From: Dipetalonema caudispina
Taxonomy: Eukaryota > Nematoda > Chromadorea > Rhabditida > Onchocercidae
Assembly (NCBI GenBank): GCA_013365325.1
Contig: JABVXV010000008.1
Location: 186,001 to 250,000, forward strand
Length of the DNA: 64,000 nt
Reading direction: 5' to 3'
Shown: one piece after another, positions 39,501-53,300 of the stretch
Numbering within the stretch: position 1 is the first letter of the stretch
Layout: the number at the start of each line of letters is the position of its first letter
The notes under the pieces: model-generated
The model's database searches: none
What the model saw: only the letters and a program-made list of their open reading frames with translations
Told to the model about the DNA's origin: nothing
Program-made: the position numbers and the translations under genes

Positions 39501-42500
39501 AGAAGCAAAAACTGATGATGACGGAAAGACCGATACGTGAACATTCTATGGAAAGAGTGATAATGAAACACATTGCAGTATACTTCGAATATTTCTCACT
39601 GACCTTTCCAGGCTTAGAATTAGCAAGAGGTGCAGTGCAGCCTAGTGCAAATTTTGCTGAAAGATAATAAACTGAAATCTTAATTGATGCATACTAAATT
39701 TGCCGTTTTTGGAATTTCACTTTAATTTAATTTCATATCTAATGAGGAAAGTGATAATTAAAGAGCTAATTATGAGGAAAATTCTGGATAAACAATCACC
39801 ATCGCTGCAAACGAAGAATGCTCTTGTGAGAACTGAAAAATTCATTTTAAAACTTCATTTTAGTTTTCAGTCTTACTGTTTTAGTAAAAAGCTCATCAAA
39901 GCACCCCTTTCAACATTAAACTCTGTAAATCCCTGCATTATCATTATTCCAACTTCACGGTATTGGTTACTCAATTCTTCCTACTGGTCACATTATTAGC
40001 AGAGAAGTAGTACTCTTGTGGATAACTACAACTGAGATGTAGTATACCTATCAGTAAACGGAAAATACGAAGAATAGAAAAGATCTATTTCAGAGAAGGA
40101 AAAGAATAGCTAACTTAAAGTTCTGGAATCCGACTTAGCCAATTAAATCCGTGGATTATTAATTTAGTCGTAGAGGAAGAAATCATAGATGTATCCAGTG
40201 GTTAAAAACAGCGAATGACCATTTCTTTTATTTAAAAAGATCGTCAATTTTGTTCAATTCCTATTGATGAGTAGATTGAACGATCGTACATTTTAAAACG
40301 ATCATTTATTAAAATTCTGTATCTCGCAACATGATTCAATAATTCTGTTGCTATTGAATAGAAAAGCAGAAGGTACAGCTCTGCAAATGGATATACTGGA
40401 AAGATAAGAGTATCTGTTATAGTTCGTCAGCGATGCAACTTGCAACGATCAAATTGATTAAGAGAAGATAAATGAGCCATATTTTCCTCAAAGCAGCGAA
40501 GTTGCACAGTTATTAAGTGATGAAAATGTACTTCAACAAATGCTTGCTACATATCAGTTAATCAGTTGTTGATTATCCCGTGGATTTGGACATGTATTCA
40601 CTGCAATTCACGAAAATAATTATCTGTGGAACAGAAACTTAAATCGTCGTAACATTTTTGAAGTCGCTTTATTACGTAAATTTAACACATATGAGACCGT
40701 AAAAGATTCAGCTATTCACTGTATTTACCCATAATCATCACTGCTGATCCATCTCCTTGAACATATACGTATATGATGATACATGGAAACAATTTCAACA
40801 TAACATGCACTCGACCCGTAGCTTACCGATTATAAGGTGAAGTAAAACAGAAACAATTGTACCACATAACTATAAAAATCTTGATACAGTAAGGGAGATG
40901 TTAACAGTCAATCCCGGTTGTGCGGTATGCACATACCAATGTTGATTGTGAGTTTTAAGGGAAGAATGTTCAGGAGGATGATTTGATCAAGATGAGGAAG
41001 AAAAGGAAGTTGATATTCACCTTCAAACTGTCTTTGCTATCGTCTTCGAAATTGAAGCAGAAATGCTTTAATAAAAAGAACTAGCACTCTGTTTCTTATT
41101 AAATCTCGAAATTGTTGTAACAATCAGTAATAATCATGCAAAAATTTGCAAATTCTGAAAATATGCACTAATTTGAAATGCTTCGTTGCGAAAAAATTAG
41201 CACTTGTTTACAAGGAGTGGTAAGTCGAGACAACGTAGTTATTGACTCACGCAGTTATGAAGTAAATTTGGAAATGGCAGATTCCCAATTTTTGCACTTG
41301 ACATGAGTTCACATGCATATTTTGATTGCATGAGGATGGAAATACTGAAAGAGTGAAACAAATGTTATCCATCTGAAAGAAAGAATTGCCTCGCTTACAC
41401 TTGACATTTTTGAGAAAAGTAGGAAATGAAAATAAGACAAATTTCATAGCGAAGTATCCCTTGCTGTCATTTCATGTTTTTTAGTCTGTTTATTTCAAAT
41501 AAAAGAGAAATTTTTCAAAGCTTAGGGAAGAAAATGAAGGTAACGGTAAAGTGCAGATGATTAGAGCAAATACATCTCCACTTATTATCACTTTTATAAC
41601 TGTCAGTTATTAGAAGAGCTTCATTGTTACAGTTTACCTCGGATCATTGCCTTTAAAGTAATAAGAGACAAATGATGTAAAATGACTACCAGAAACAACC
41701 TGTCCAAATTTTTTAAAGTTTCTAATAGGTGATGAGGTGATAACAGTAAGCTTTAACTTGGATGGAATTCTAGTTTGATTAGAAAGAGATAGAAAAAATA
41801 ATGTGCTTGAGAGAACAGTCCATAATAATTTGATCCTATCGAGTATCACATGCAAGAAGTATTGGTTTAGGACAAGGACTTTTTGTAAGAGTGAAAAAGA
41901 AAAAACGTCAAGTTGAACTAAAGAATTCGAATACCACTTCTATTTTAAATATTCAAAATTTTTCTCCAATACATTTCAAGTGGAGATCACATAAAGTTTG
42001 TATCCTGTAAGTTTCTCCAACCATCTGTCTTTTTTCATTCTTCAAATTACAGAAGGTAATAAAATATAATCGTCTATGCAGAGATATGAGATTTTTTTCA
42101 AAATATACAAGATTTTCCAAAACATTTTGGAGAATGTTTTAATGGAATTGAGAAACAGTGGAAAGAAGGAATAAACTCAAAAAAGTAAATAAAGGAAATA
42201 TCAACGAATAATTAGTTATTATAAGATGACTGAACTCTTCGGTTATCTTAGTAGAGACACTCATTAAAGTTATGGTTAAAATAGCTCGTGGTTTATCGTA
42301 ATTTCCCACTTGGATTAATTTCGATTTCTCTTATCGTTGGAGTAAGTATCCTGTCGTGTATTATGAACAAACTGAGATATTTTCCTGTTTACATAAACTT
42401 GATCAGTTAGCATAATTATCAACCATATTGAATTAAGAAGATTACAATGATACTTTTTTTCTCTCATTTGACCACATAAAATTCAAGAAATTCGAATAAA

Positions 42501-43948
42501 CTGAGAAAACGATTGTAGAAGATAAAAATTTCCTCCATGTAACGTTATTAGGATATTATTCATCATCTTCATTCATCAATACCTTTTTCATGTCAATATT
42601 AATTTTTAAATTCTGCTCCTAAATTTGTGTTCCACGATTCATGACTTAATGGGATTGCCAAAAAATTGCAGAAAATTAAACAGTATCTCACTTCTGGACA
42701 TTGTTAACATCTGCAAAGTAGTTGATTAATTATTACGTACGTCTAGGTTCAGATTTATCGATATGGAAAGATGAACAAATTGCTTTCCGGAATAAGAAAT
42801 AACACATTTTTAAAGATATTTTATAATTATATAAAATAATCAGCTTTCTGCTGTAATTGCGCCAATATGATTAAATAATCCTCAACACTCAACCTTTCTC
42901 TTCAAAGACATCTCCGTTCTAATTCTTTACAACACATATTACCTGAACCGGAAATCGTAGTAATGTAAGGAATTTTTCATCAGATCATCCAAATCAGTCG
43001 TTCATCTTTTTATATACGTATACAACCACTTGTTTCCCTTTAAAGGTATTTATGATGACATTTTTTTAAAATCCTTACCTTTTATGAAGTGATATAAAGT
43101 TTTAATGAAATGTTGCATTTTGTCAAATCATTTGATCTTCTGTTTCATTATCACAATTCAAAGCATATTTACACATCACATTGGGACGGCTGAGAGAGAC
43201 AAACATCACTTTACGACAATTTCCCTCATACATCGTATATTGCATGTAATCTATCCTCTAATAACAGTACCTACGACAAATATTTTTATTTGATGAGCGT
43301 AGTGGAAATCGTTAATTTATCACCTTTATTTCTTAAATTTGAACAGTTCGGCGAGTTTGTTACTTTTAATTTCATTATCTCAAAATCTTTTCCTATCTGC
43401 TATTTCTTAATTCTTTTTGTATGAGAGAATGCATTTCTCTAAGAGTTCACTCTTCAAAGGTTTTCATTATGTATGAGTCTGACGTATTTTTCTGTGAATC
43501 TTTACTTCCTCAATTTGTTTGGAATGGAATAAAAATTCAGCGATATTTAGGAATTTATGAATTATTCCTGATGTATAACTTAAAGTTCATGATCTCAGTT
43601 ATTTAAATTAAATTTGCTAAGCTGTTACATGTAGAAGAATTTAATAAAAGAAGTGTAATTGAGTAGATTTGCTATCTCATCAATGTACAGCTATTTTATA
43701 CTTTGATGAATGAAAAATGTCATCTATTTGACCCTTCGAATTTGTAACTTATTTGTCCTGACCCTGTCACTGCTCCCTTCTGCTTACGTTAAAGACGAAA
43801 AACAACATATATGGTGAAGTATAGAAGATGATCTAATTTCCCCGACCTGAGAATATCCCGAGATTTTTCTCCCACTTATATCACTGCATGCAAATGATAT
43901 CCCTCTCCATACTCCAATCGATGGATATTCCTGTTCGTGAAGCGTGTA
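36568..43948. other. Gene-poor AT-rich region
   Basis: Over 7 kb I could not build any multi-exon model on either strand. Open frames (39449-39667, 39700-39999, 43105-43293, 43421-43606 and others) lack splice partners and motifs. The left edge is presumably the GPCR promoter: an acceptor ttttcag stands 1 base before its ATG. A less AT-rich block at about 39100-39420 stands out from its surroundings. Non-coding RNAs or distant first exons cannot be excluded. Confidence 0.4.
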
Positions 43949-43949
43949 G

Positions 43950-43989
<40 letters not shown>

Positions 43990-44020
43990 GTGTGTATGCG
44001 TGTGTCTGTCTGTCTGTCTG
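43949..44020. repeat. GT/GTCT microsatellite
   Basis: A compound simple repeat: (TG)n with TATG interruptions, then about four GTCT/TCTG units. Confidence 0.95.
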
Positions 44021-44407
44021 AGTGTTTGTGCGGGATGATTGGATGTGATGAGAGCGTCACTGGTTAATCTTTTAGAGGGTACGGAGTGGTGGCGGTTGTA
44101 GCATCATACTGGTGGTGTATTTGTCAGCTTTGTTTGGCTACTTCTCCATTTTTAATTAGTTTTAGAGTTAATTGACAAGGTGTTGTTGTTCATGTGCTGA
44201 ATACCACCATACATACAACTAACTTTCTTACATACGTTAAATATGATTCCTGAATGATGTTAAATAGTAACCGATACGTATGATTACACGTGGATGGCTC
44301 ACGTAATCATATGTTATTTATATTTATGTGAATATTGATAAATGGCTTAAACGATGAGAGATGTATGGTTAAGAAAGACACATGTCATTTGCATAGTGGC
44401 ACTTCTC

Positions 44408-44503
44408 ATTGATTTTTATCTTTTGCGTGATACTACGTCCCTGATTATTGATTTTGATCATTTACGTGATGCCGTATCATTGTTCATCGATTTTTTCATT
44501 GGC
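44408..44503 (+). repeat. 39-bp tandem repeat, 2.5 copies
   Basis: Units 44408-44446, 44447-44485 and a partial third from 44486 share the ATTGATTTT...CGTGAT pattern. In one frame (44354-44548) they encode 13-residue repeats, IDFYLLRDTTSL-I, IDFDHLRDAVSL-F, IDFF. The block ends about 60 bases before the Elongin A first exon. Splicing it onto that gene does not keep phase, so I do not treat it as an exon. Confidence 0.75.
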
Positions 44504-44574
44504 AGGTATAAAGAAAAAAAGCTAGATATTGATAAAGCATCCATTTGATGTGTTTTGCAGCACTTAAGGAAGAA

Positions 44575-47500
44575 ATGAATGGTGATGAAGGCGAAGAGAT
44601 CCGGGAAAAAGTGGAGAAATACACACGGATGTTAAGCTGTGATAATAAAGTCGGTGATAACTTTATTGTTTCATTATTTATAGCTCTTTGCAAATCGATG
44701 TACACTTCATAGATATCTGGTTTAGTTGGTAGATCGGGTAAAACATTCTGAAGTTATTCTTCATCATAAAATGTGTTACATTATTCGATGTAAAAAAGAA
44801 ATGATGATAAACATGTTGCAGATTGGTCATGCTTTGAGACGCTTAGCTAACATTAATATGACATTAGAGCTGTTATCAGAGACAGGAGTGGGAAAAGCAG
44901 TGAATCAGTTGAGAAGTCACGAGCAGTACGGCACGAAAGCATTACGAATCGTCGAAAAATGGAAAGATATGGCAAGGAGTTGTGGTTTGAAACAGCGAAG
45001 GTTCTTGGATTTCAGAAACAATATTTAAATTTAGAAATAGATGGGATAGATTTGAGCAAACATAAGAACATTTGATGAGAGATATCTGAATGATCTGGCA
45101 GATATAAATTTTAGGAAACAGTTCCTCTCATCAAGTTCAGAACGAAAAAATTCCCAAAAAAAATCGAAAAAAGAAAGTCGGAGGACAGAAAAAGAAAGCA
45201 AGGATGAGCAAGAAGCAGATAATAGTGATGATGAAGTTCATTGTTATAAGGTTAAGGTAAGTTATATTTCTTTAGCATCACTGATTTTTTTTGCTCTCGT
45301 TCTCCAAATCACTTCAGTTACAATTTTTTTGGGGGAAGTTTTTTTTTTCGTTTGATTCGGTGTTCGTTCTGGATAAACTACAAGATTATATCAAGTCTTG
45401 GTATCCAACAGCATCGAGTGAATAACTTTTTACTAAGATAAATTTAATCTCAGTTTTTTTATCCCCTAAATCTTACACTACTTTCTTCCAGCCACCAAAT
45501 AATGGACAAGAAAATGCTTGCTCAGGTTTGAGCTTCGCAGACATGTTGGCTCGAGCCGATACTGCTAAACCATCTAAATTAAAAAAAATGAAAACTGATT
45601 GCAATGACTGGAAATCATCGAAAGTAGACGTAAATTATAGACCTTCCAAAGTATTGAATTTTGAACCCATACTGAAGGAACATCATGCTGGTATGATTTT
45701 CGGCGGCTTCATTAGATGATGACTGCACATTTAATATTATTGGAATTTATTGTGAATTATATTAGCGTGTCCCACCTCAATTATTTAGATAGGAAGAAAA
45801 TAAAAAGGTATGCAACATCAATATCAGCACTTTCGGGAACTGTTTGTTGAAGATCTACTAGTGCAAAGTGTAAATTTGACTGCTTTTTATTGCGAATTAT
45901 CTTTCCTGGTTGTTTTTGTATCTTCTGACAAAAATAAAATACGTTTGATTTTGATTTAAGCCGTCTCGATGTGATTTCTTTTTAGTTGCTCTGCGAAATA
46001 TTTAAACATGACTTATCCACTTCTTTCAGACGTATCCAAAACAGCTGTGATGGATGCGTTAATGTTTAAGCCACGCAAATCAGTGCGTAAAATCTATGCG
46101 GGGCGTCCAAGAAATGATGCTGCTAAGGAAGTGCCGACATTGCAGAATTTATGTATTAAAATATTAATTGCTAACATTAATTGTGAGTTTTCTTTTCTCG
46201 TAATTCAAAATCGTATAAAGGGTTTGAGGTGTTACTCGCTGACATGAGCTGAATTATCATATTTCGAACGTTCTCCAAAATCTCATCTTTATGCTTTGTG
46301 TTTGTTTCGAGAAGTTCTGTAGATTCAGGAGACGAAATATCAGTCATGCAAACACATAGTTGTATCTAAAACACTTTGAAATGCCTAAAATCAATGTATT
46401 TTTACGGAATTTTTCGTCTTACGCGTAATTCCAACAATCCTTTTTACACGCATTTGCTATAAGTAAATGCGTTATTGCTTTTTTTTTTCAATATTTTTGT
46501 TGTTCGTACCAAAGAGTTCTACAATTTTGCAAATTGTAGTTGTCATAAATTAAAAATCTTCTTTTTATTGACACTGGATAATCGCTTTTTTAGCAATTGA
46601 GGAAGTTGGCGACACGCCATACTTTTTGCTGAAACCAGTACTCGAAAAATGCTCTTTGAGTCAGTTATGTTTGATTGAAAGACGAAATCCGGTAAGCGTA
46701 ATAAAACAACTTGTAATAAAATGTAAATTTTAGTTGCGAAGCTTGTATGAGAAACAATTGCCATAACCAATTTTTATTTACTTTATGGAGTTCATTTTGA
46801 AATAAAATGATTGAATAATTTCTTTTACAGCAACTAATGGAAGATAGTGATGAGTTATGGGAGCGGATTGTAAATCGTACTTTTCCAAAATGTGAAACAA
46901 CAGATGATGAAACATGGCGAGAATGTTATTATGTTAGTTTTTATTTCATTTTATTGTTTAGAATAAGCGTTTAAAAAGATTAGTTTATTAGAAAATACAA
47001 CCTTGTAGTACGCCACGATTTTTCATTATAATGCAAAGATTAACTAAATGAGAGATTCATATGCTTTAATCTTTTAAAAATATGGAACGTCCATGCATCA
47101 GAGAAATCTTAAAACTATCTCTGTCGGCTGAATAAATGAGTTGTGTCTTGGTATGATGTGAGAAATTTGCAATCAGCAGCTGATGACGAAGGACGACTTA
47201 CTGCCTGCTACTGAAAAATGATTGCATTGCAGCGTTTATGTGAAGAAAATGAGCGTAAACTGAAGTTACTTTCAACAAAAATAACTCAGCATAATCGAGA
47301 AGCAACTGCACCGGTGAAAACAGCATTGCTTGCGGATGCAAAAGCTCCACGTGAAGTTCGTCGTCGACAAATACGTTACGGCACTCAACATGCTATTCAT
47401 CCGTTGCCATCTGCTAATGAAATTTCAAAAGCACGCAAAGAAATTTTTGATAAAGGTTACTCTTTGATCCGTTATGCCTTTTTATATTTGTGTCTTTTAC

Positions 47501-48077
47501 AGGTATAGGTTAGCTGTCGTTTGCTTTCTGCGTCAAGGATAGATTTCTGAAAAAATTTTTTTTGCAATTTGTTGGTTAAAAATTTCGTAGGAAGGGAAGA
47601 TATTTTTAATATGGTATTCCAGACTTGACAATTTATTATGATATGTTTATTTTGAAACTGAAAATTACATTTTATTATCATGAAAAAGTTGTTCACTTAT
47701 TGTTCGTTATCTTCCTGTCGATTCCAGTTTAAGCTGTTATTGTCGCAAGCATCGGTGTAAATACTTTTAGGATTTTTGATTACTTCTTTATCTTGTAAAT
47801 CATTTAAAAAATATGAATTTTCAATTAATTGAAAACATCATCTCAATCTTATAGTTGGTAACGGACTAATGACTTATTCATTGTTGGTTAGATTGATACA
47901 GCTGTAATATCCTTTCGTATTGCAGGAAACAAGGAAGCCTTGGCAAATCTACCCCAAGCAATCAGAAATACCAGTTCTTCGTTAGGTTCGCATTCAGAAA
48001 AGAAGAAAATGGTACCAAAAAAAGGAGCGTTGATGATAAAAACGCTGAGAATGCTCAATGTAAAACGTAGAAGATAA
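44575..48077 (+). CDS. ELOA: Elongin A (transcription elongation factor / ubiquitin-ligase subunit)
   Basis: Nine exons in phase: 44575-44649, 44822-45000, 45115-45256, 45492-45690, 46030-46182, 46594-46691, 46831-46932, 47233-47455, 47926-48077; 440 residues (human ELOA about 770, the difference mainly in the middle linker). Residues 10-90 are a TFIIS N-terminal (LW) domain: NMTLELLSETGVGKAVNQLR then KALRIVEKWKDMA. A K/S/E-rich linker follows, then SFADML (about 145). The Elongin A domain starts at VPTLQNLCIKILIANI (about 234) and includes FLLKPVLEKCSLSQLCLIE (BC-box/F-box-like, binds Elongin B/C), DELWERIVNRTFP, ETWRECYY and APREVRRRQIRYGT. The basic C-terminus MIKTLRMLNVKRRR matches the human end. 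Role: the A subunit of SIII, which stimulates Pol II elongation and, with CUL5, ubiquitinates stalled Pol II. The ATG lies 14 bases after a tgttttgcag acceptor. Confidence 0.92.
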
Positions 48078-50368
48078 TAGTTATTTTCAGCTTGAGAATT
48101 ATAAAAACCAAAAATTTGTTGCAAACTGAGAAGGGGGTATACACGTCGCAGCAAAGGTCAAGTAATTACCAAAGCAAAATGTCAGGTGTAATTAAGCTTA
48201 AAACTTTAAAGTCTTAAATTATTGGACTTCTGTGATTATAAAGAAACTTTCTGGAACCAATGGATTTCATTGGTGTTTTTTATCCGAAGGTTAGTGAATA
48301 ATTCACAGCTTGTGACTGCAGTAACGAGGAAGCTGAAATTAAAATTCATTACCGATTCTGATGTAAAACTATGTATCAAACAATGATTTAGCTTAGATAA
48401 TGTGTTGATCGTTTGAAGTAATTGTGATATAAAATCTGTGACAGCCATAACATTGGTGTCATTTAAAGAAAGAATCTCGGGTTTAGTATTTAGCTACACT
48501 ACAAATGGGATAAGTTGTTTTGATTTCTTTGGGTTTCTAGTGCAGTTTTCTCTTGACAGCATCGACCCTCAGTTTTTTATTTGGTATTCTTTAAATCGCT
48601 CACATAACAGCTTCAGTGTTGCTGTGGTGGTTTTTTTAGTTGCGGAAACTGTGGTTCTTTATTTTTATTATTTCTCTTGAGTATATACAACTTTATTATG
48701 TAGTCGCTGTATGAGGTTTCTTTTTTCCTTCAGCCATATTATCGATGTTACGTTCCTGTCTTTTTTTGATTATTACGTGTTCGGGTTTCTTATTCTTTCT
48801 GGGGTGGTTGTTGTTTCACGGTTTACTGCCAGATCAAATTTTGTTGACAAAAGGAAACTGAATATAGATCTCCTGTCAGTACATATTTTCCTTCCTTCCA
48901 TATCTGAAGTATTATTAATGATGGCAAGTATGATTAGGATTTTACTGACGCTAATGGGTTCTTTCTCATTTCAGTGTATGGTTAAAATTTTTGTTACTAT
49001 TGCGTGCTCTGGTAGGTCATTTTTCATTTTCCTGAACCGCTTTTTCATTCTTTTCGACATGAAAATTTTTTATTCTATACATTTGTACACATTATATAGC
49101 TCTTTATGAAGGGTAATTTTCCCAGATTTTTACACTTGATTTCAAAGAAATATTTGGTGATATTACTTGTTATTTATTGCAGTATGAATAAATATGTCCT
49201 GTCGCTTTTATTTGATGAATTATGAACTTGGGTTTCCATATTAAATATTTTAATTGGTTACCTACGAATCACTCAACTATCATTTGTATCGGTATCAAAT
49301 AGGCCTTGTCATCGCTAAAGAACGAAGCTGTAACCGGACATTAGTGGCGTTATCATTGTTTGGTTGTTGCTAACCGCTCGTTCTTTCAGGTAAAATTATG
49401 TGTCGCAAGTCTGTCTATGTGAGGAGATCGGAACGTAATTAAGTTTCAAGAAATTATTGTAAATTTAAGCGACATTAATTTATAGTAGCCTTGAGCGATT
49501 ATCTCATTTTTTCGTAGCAAATCGTCTTAGTCTATAGTATGAACTGATGACTGTCATGACACACGGCATTCGATGTTGATAATGAATATCGATGGCTAAT
49601 AGGAAGATAGTTATTGACTTCCAATATTGGACAACAACTCGTTCCAATGTGAATGTCATTTCTTCAGAAATTCGACTATTTATGTCGCTCTTGTAAAAGA
49701 TGTTGTGCGGTCGACGGATTAGATTTAGCCGTGCGTTGTGTTTCTCTCTCTCTCTTTCTCTACCTGTCCGACCCATTAACTCTATTAATTTTATTTTGCG
49801 AAATGTCGCTATCAAACTCTTTCCTATGGTTTGTATACATCTTCTTGTATAGACTTAAGCTGTGGTGACCTTGGACCCTAGGAATTATTGATAGGATTTT
49901 AGTGACAATAAGGTGTTATACTTTTTCCTAAACAGCTAAAAACAACATTTTAGAAATTTTCATCCATTCGCTAAAGGTAACAATCAGCTTCATCACTTGG
50001 TTATATATAAATGATGAATGATTGCTTCCACGTCATAGTTTCCTTTTTTATAGCAAAATTAGGGCTCAGTCAACGTCTGTAAGATTTTATAGATAACAGT
50101 ATAACGACTATGGTTTTCAAAAGTTTCAGGAATTTGATTTGTAAAAAGAGCCTATTATTTGCGTGCTCTATCGACGGCAGTTAACTGTATCAATTTCACG
50201 CATTTTATCACTAATCCTTCTCACCGTTCACGATTTCCAGGTCATTTTTTTTCTAGTTTTGAAATATTACCCAACTGACAATGGACATGTTTTTCCAAAA
50301 TTATTGGGATCTCTCTTAGTATTTTCTTCATTTTTGCCTTCCGTACCAATTCAGATTTTCCTTCAGGC
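48078..50368. other. Intergenic, Elongin A to RRM gene
   Basis: Very T-rich plus strand. It gives long hydrophobic open frames, the longest being 48711-49109 (132 codons), with no splice structure or motif; I judge them compositional. A less AT-rich stretch near 49310-49440 ends with a ctttcag-like acceptor and might hold a 5' UTR exon of the next gene. Confidence 0.35.
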
Positions 50369-53300
50369 ATGAACGGTTATTATCGGAATGGGCCACGTTT
50401 TGATCGTATCGATCAAGATGAAGTTCCCGAAAGCAAACACACCGTATTTATTAGAGGCCTTCCTGGACATATTAAGACAGATGAAGTGAAGTAAGTTACT
50501 TTGCATTTTTCATCTGTAGTTGGAAATTGAAAAATACTTAATTACTTATTAGAAATTTCATCAAAGTGACGTAAAGAAAAGTAGGGAACAAAAAGCGTGC
50601 TTTACTTCTCATAATTTAGCGAGAAAAGTATGATCACAAACAGTGGCTACTGCACGAAGCTTATTTTCCTTCTAGTGTCTGATTTTCCAAATTAACAGTA
50701 CATTTACCAGAATACCTTGTATAGAAAGACTGGTGAATTTCTTTATTCTTCATTTACTTCTGAGCCCTCTGCTGGTACTTTGTGCTGTTATCTCGAAGTG
50801 CAGTTTTACGGTAAAAAAGGTAATCAATGGATCAAAATATTGATGTTATTACAGGCGAAATTTAAATTTTGTGTTATCTTGAAATACTTGTATGTATTAC
50901 TTCCACTCTTCTTTTTGGAACGATAAGGCGGAAATCTTGTGGTTTATTTGAATGAATTATTGTCATACATACAGCAACATTTTCACCGAATCTTACTCTC
51001 TTGGCTGAATTTTGTTTGTGGAGAAATACACCTTGTGCTGGCGCAGTTACCATGTGCTTACCTTTGAGTAGGGAATTTGCAAAAATACCAGTTTATTCTC
51101 TTGGTTATTACTCTTGTTACATTGTCGATTTGGACTAAGGTAAGTAAAACGAATTGAAGCAAGGATTTTTTGTCTTGCCAAAGTTTTTTCAAAAATTTCG
51201 GTGTTTGCATTTTAATTGGCTTGGATACCAATCCTGCTGCAACAGTCTCCCTATCCCGAATATTTTCAGGGATTTTTTCGAAGACCATGTTGGGCCATGC
51301 TCATTTGACTTTATCAAGCTTTCACAGGATCAACTGAAACTATTTGTGGCAGTGCGTTTCGAAACGCGTGATGCTGCAAAAGAGTGTATGCACAAGTATG
51401 TTTTAACTTCTTTTTTTATTTTATCGGAATATTGACTGTCATATGCTTTCCAATAAATTTTAGGTTTTGGGAAGACTTTTATTTTAAGATTTTGGTTTGA
51501 ACTGGATTTCAGATACAAAGATGGGGATGTTCTTGGTTATCCAGTTGAAATGACGTGGTTTCGGGACATACGGCGCTATGTGTCATATCAACAGAGCCAA
51601 GGTAATAAACTTTTACTTTTCATAATAAAAATGTTAGGTGAATTGAGGTTTTCATTAAGATAAATGCTTTTTTCTTTACCTGAACCATACAGCAAATAGC
51701 AAGTACAGTAAATGTTTATGATTCCTTCGAAAAAAAAAAAGTTTTTTCAGGTCTTCGACCCGCTAAAGTTCCTCGTAATCGTGGTTATAGTGGTCGCAAT
51801 CGGACTAGCTACGACCGTTCGTCAAGAAATGATTACAGGTATAGAGATTCCACATAATAAACTGTGAATAAATACCATTATTTCCGTCATTTTTGTGTAT
51901 TAATTTTAAACTTTATGGATCAGAAATATTCATTAAATTATGCACGGAATTGAGTATAGAAGTAGATTAAGTTTTTCTATCATCAGCATGACTATTATTC
52001 GGTGGTTGTTTTTCATCAGTTGCACATATTGGTACTTTCTATTTGTTCTGGTACTCTCTTTTTATTTATTACAGATCGTATGGTTTGGTTGACAGTCAAT
52101 TTTGCCTAAGTGGTGAATTTCGTGCAGAATTTTAGAGATAGTATTAAAAAATATATGTTTTAGAGATGATGATGATTATGATAAGGGAAGTAAAAGAAAG
52201 TGCGCATCGTCAGATGATGAAGGCTCTAAAAAATCTCGCTCATCCAACAGGTGTTCATTACATTTTTTGGACGCGGTTCAACGGATTGCACTTTGTTGAA
52301 CTTGTTCATTAGTAAATTTAAACTGGAAAACTGTTTTTAATTGTATCTCTGTTGGCAAATACTGTTCACAGATGTCTTAGAAACTAGAATCAGGTTAAAT
52401 TGTTTTTAGTTCATCACGATCGCCAAGTCGTAGTCAGCGTCATTCGTCACGTGAACGTTCAGCGAGTCCCGGTAGTCTCAGAAGTCGACATAGTGAAAAA
52501 TCTCACCGCTCTCAATCACGCGCATCTTCATATTCAGCACCGGCTCGTGAACGTTCAACCTCACCAGCTCCACCAGTTCCATCTCCACAAATTAAGCGAG
52601 AGGTCATAGCTTAACTTAGTTCTCTTTAAATCCTATACTGCTGTTCCCGAATTTGCATTGCACCGTTGATTTTAAGTGTTATATCACTCGAATCAACATT
52701 TTTCTGCTGGAAACATTGAAGAAATATGGTACTAAGAAGTTAGCTTTTACATGCTATGGTCTTTCTGTCTGCTCAATGTTATAAAATTAAAAGTGTTAAT
52801 TTTAACTTGCTCTATTGTTTTAAGTTAATTGATTTCCGTATTGATTCAAGCTATGTCAGAAATTTTTAGGCTATTGAAAAAGGTGAAACTCCGCCACTTC
52901 CACCACTACCTCCTCCGCCAAATGCAAAATCTGATGATGTGGAACCAAAAAAATCTAGCCCGGTTGGTTTTTCTTTGTGGCTTATTTGTTATTCCACTAC
53001 ATCAGTTATATTGATAGGATGGTACAGATTAAATTATCGAATTTAACCTCAGATTTCAGTAAACCATGGTATCTTATACTGAAATAATCCTGGTGTCTCT
53101 TTCATTACTAATATTAAATCAAAACATGATGTTGTAAAATATAGCAGTACTTTTTAAAAATTTTTGTTGTTTAAAAATATTTCTTCAATAGAATGTTCTT
53201 TCGATATTTCAAATGTTAAATAGACGAAAAGCTCAAGAAAAGAACTAGATTTCTGGAAAATGGTTTTTGCAAAATTATTAAAATATTTTCAATTTAATAC

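Noticed and set aside
48711..49109. 132-codon hydrophobic open frame
   Set aside because: T-rich strand composition alone gives F/L/I/S-rich frames. No splice context, motif or neighbouring exon.
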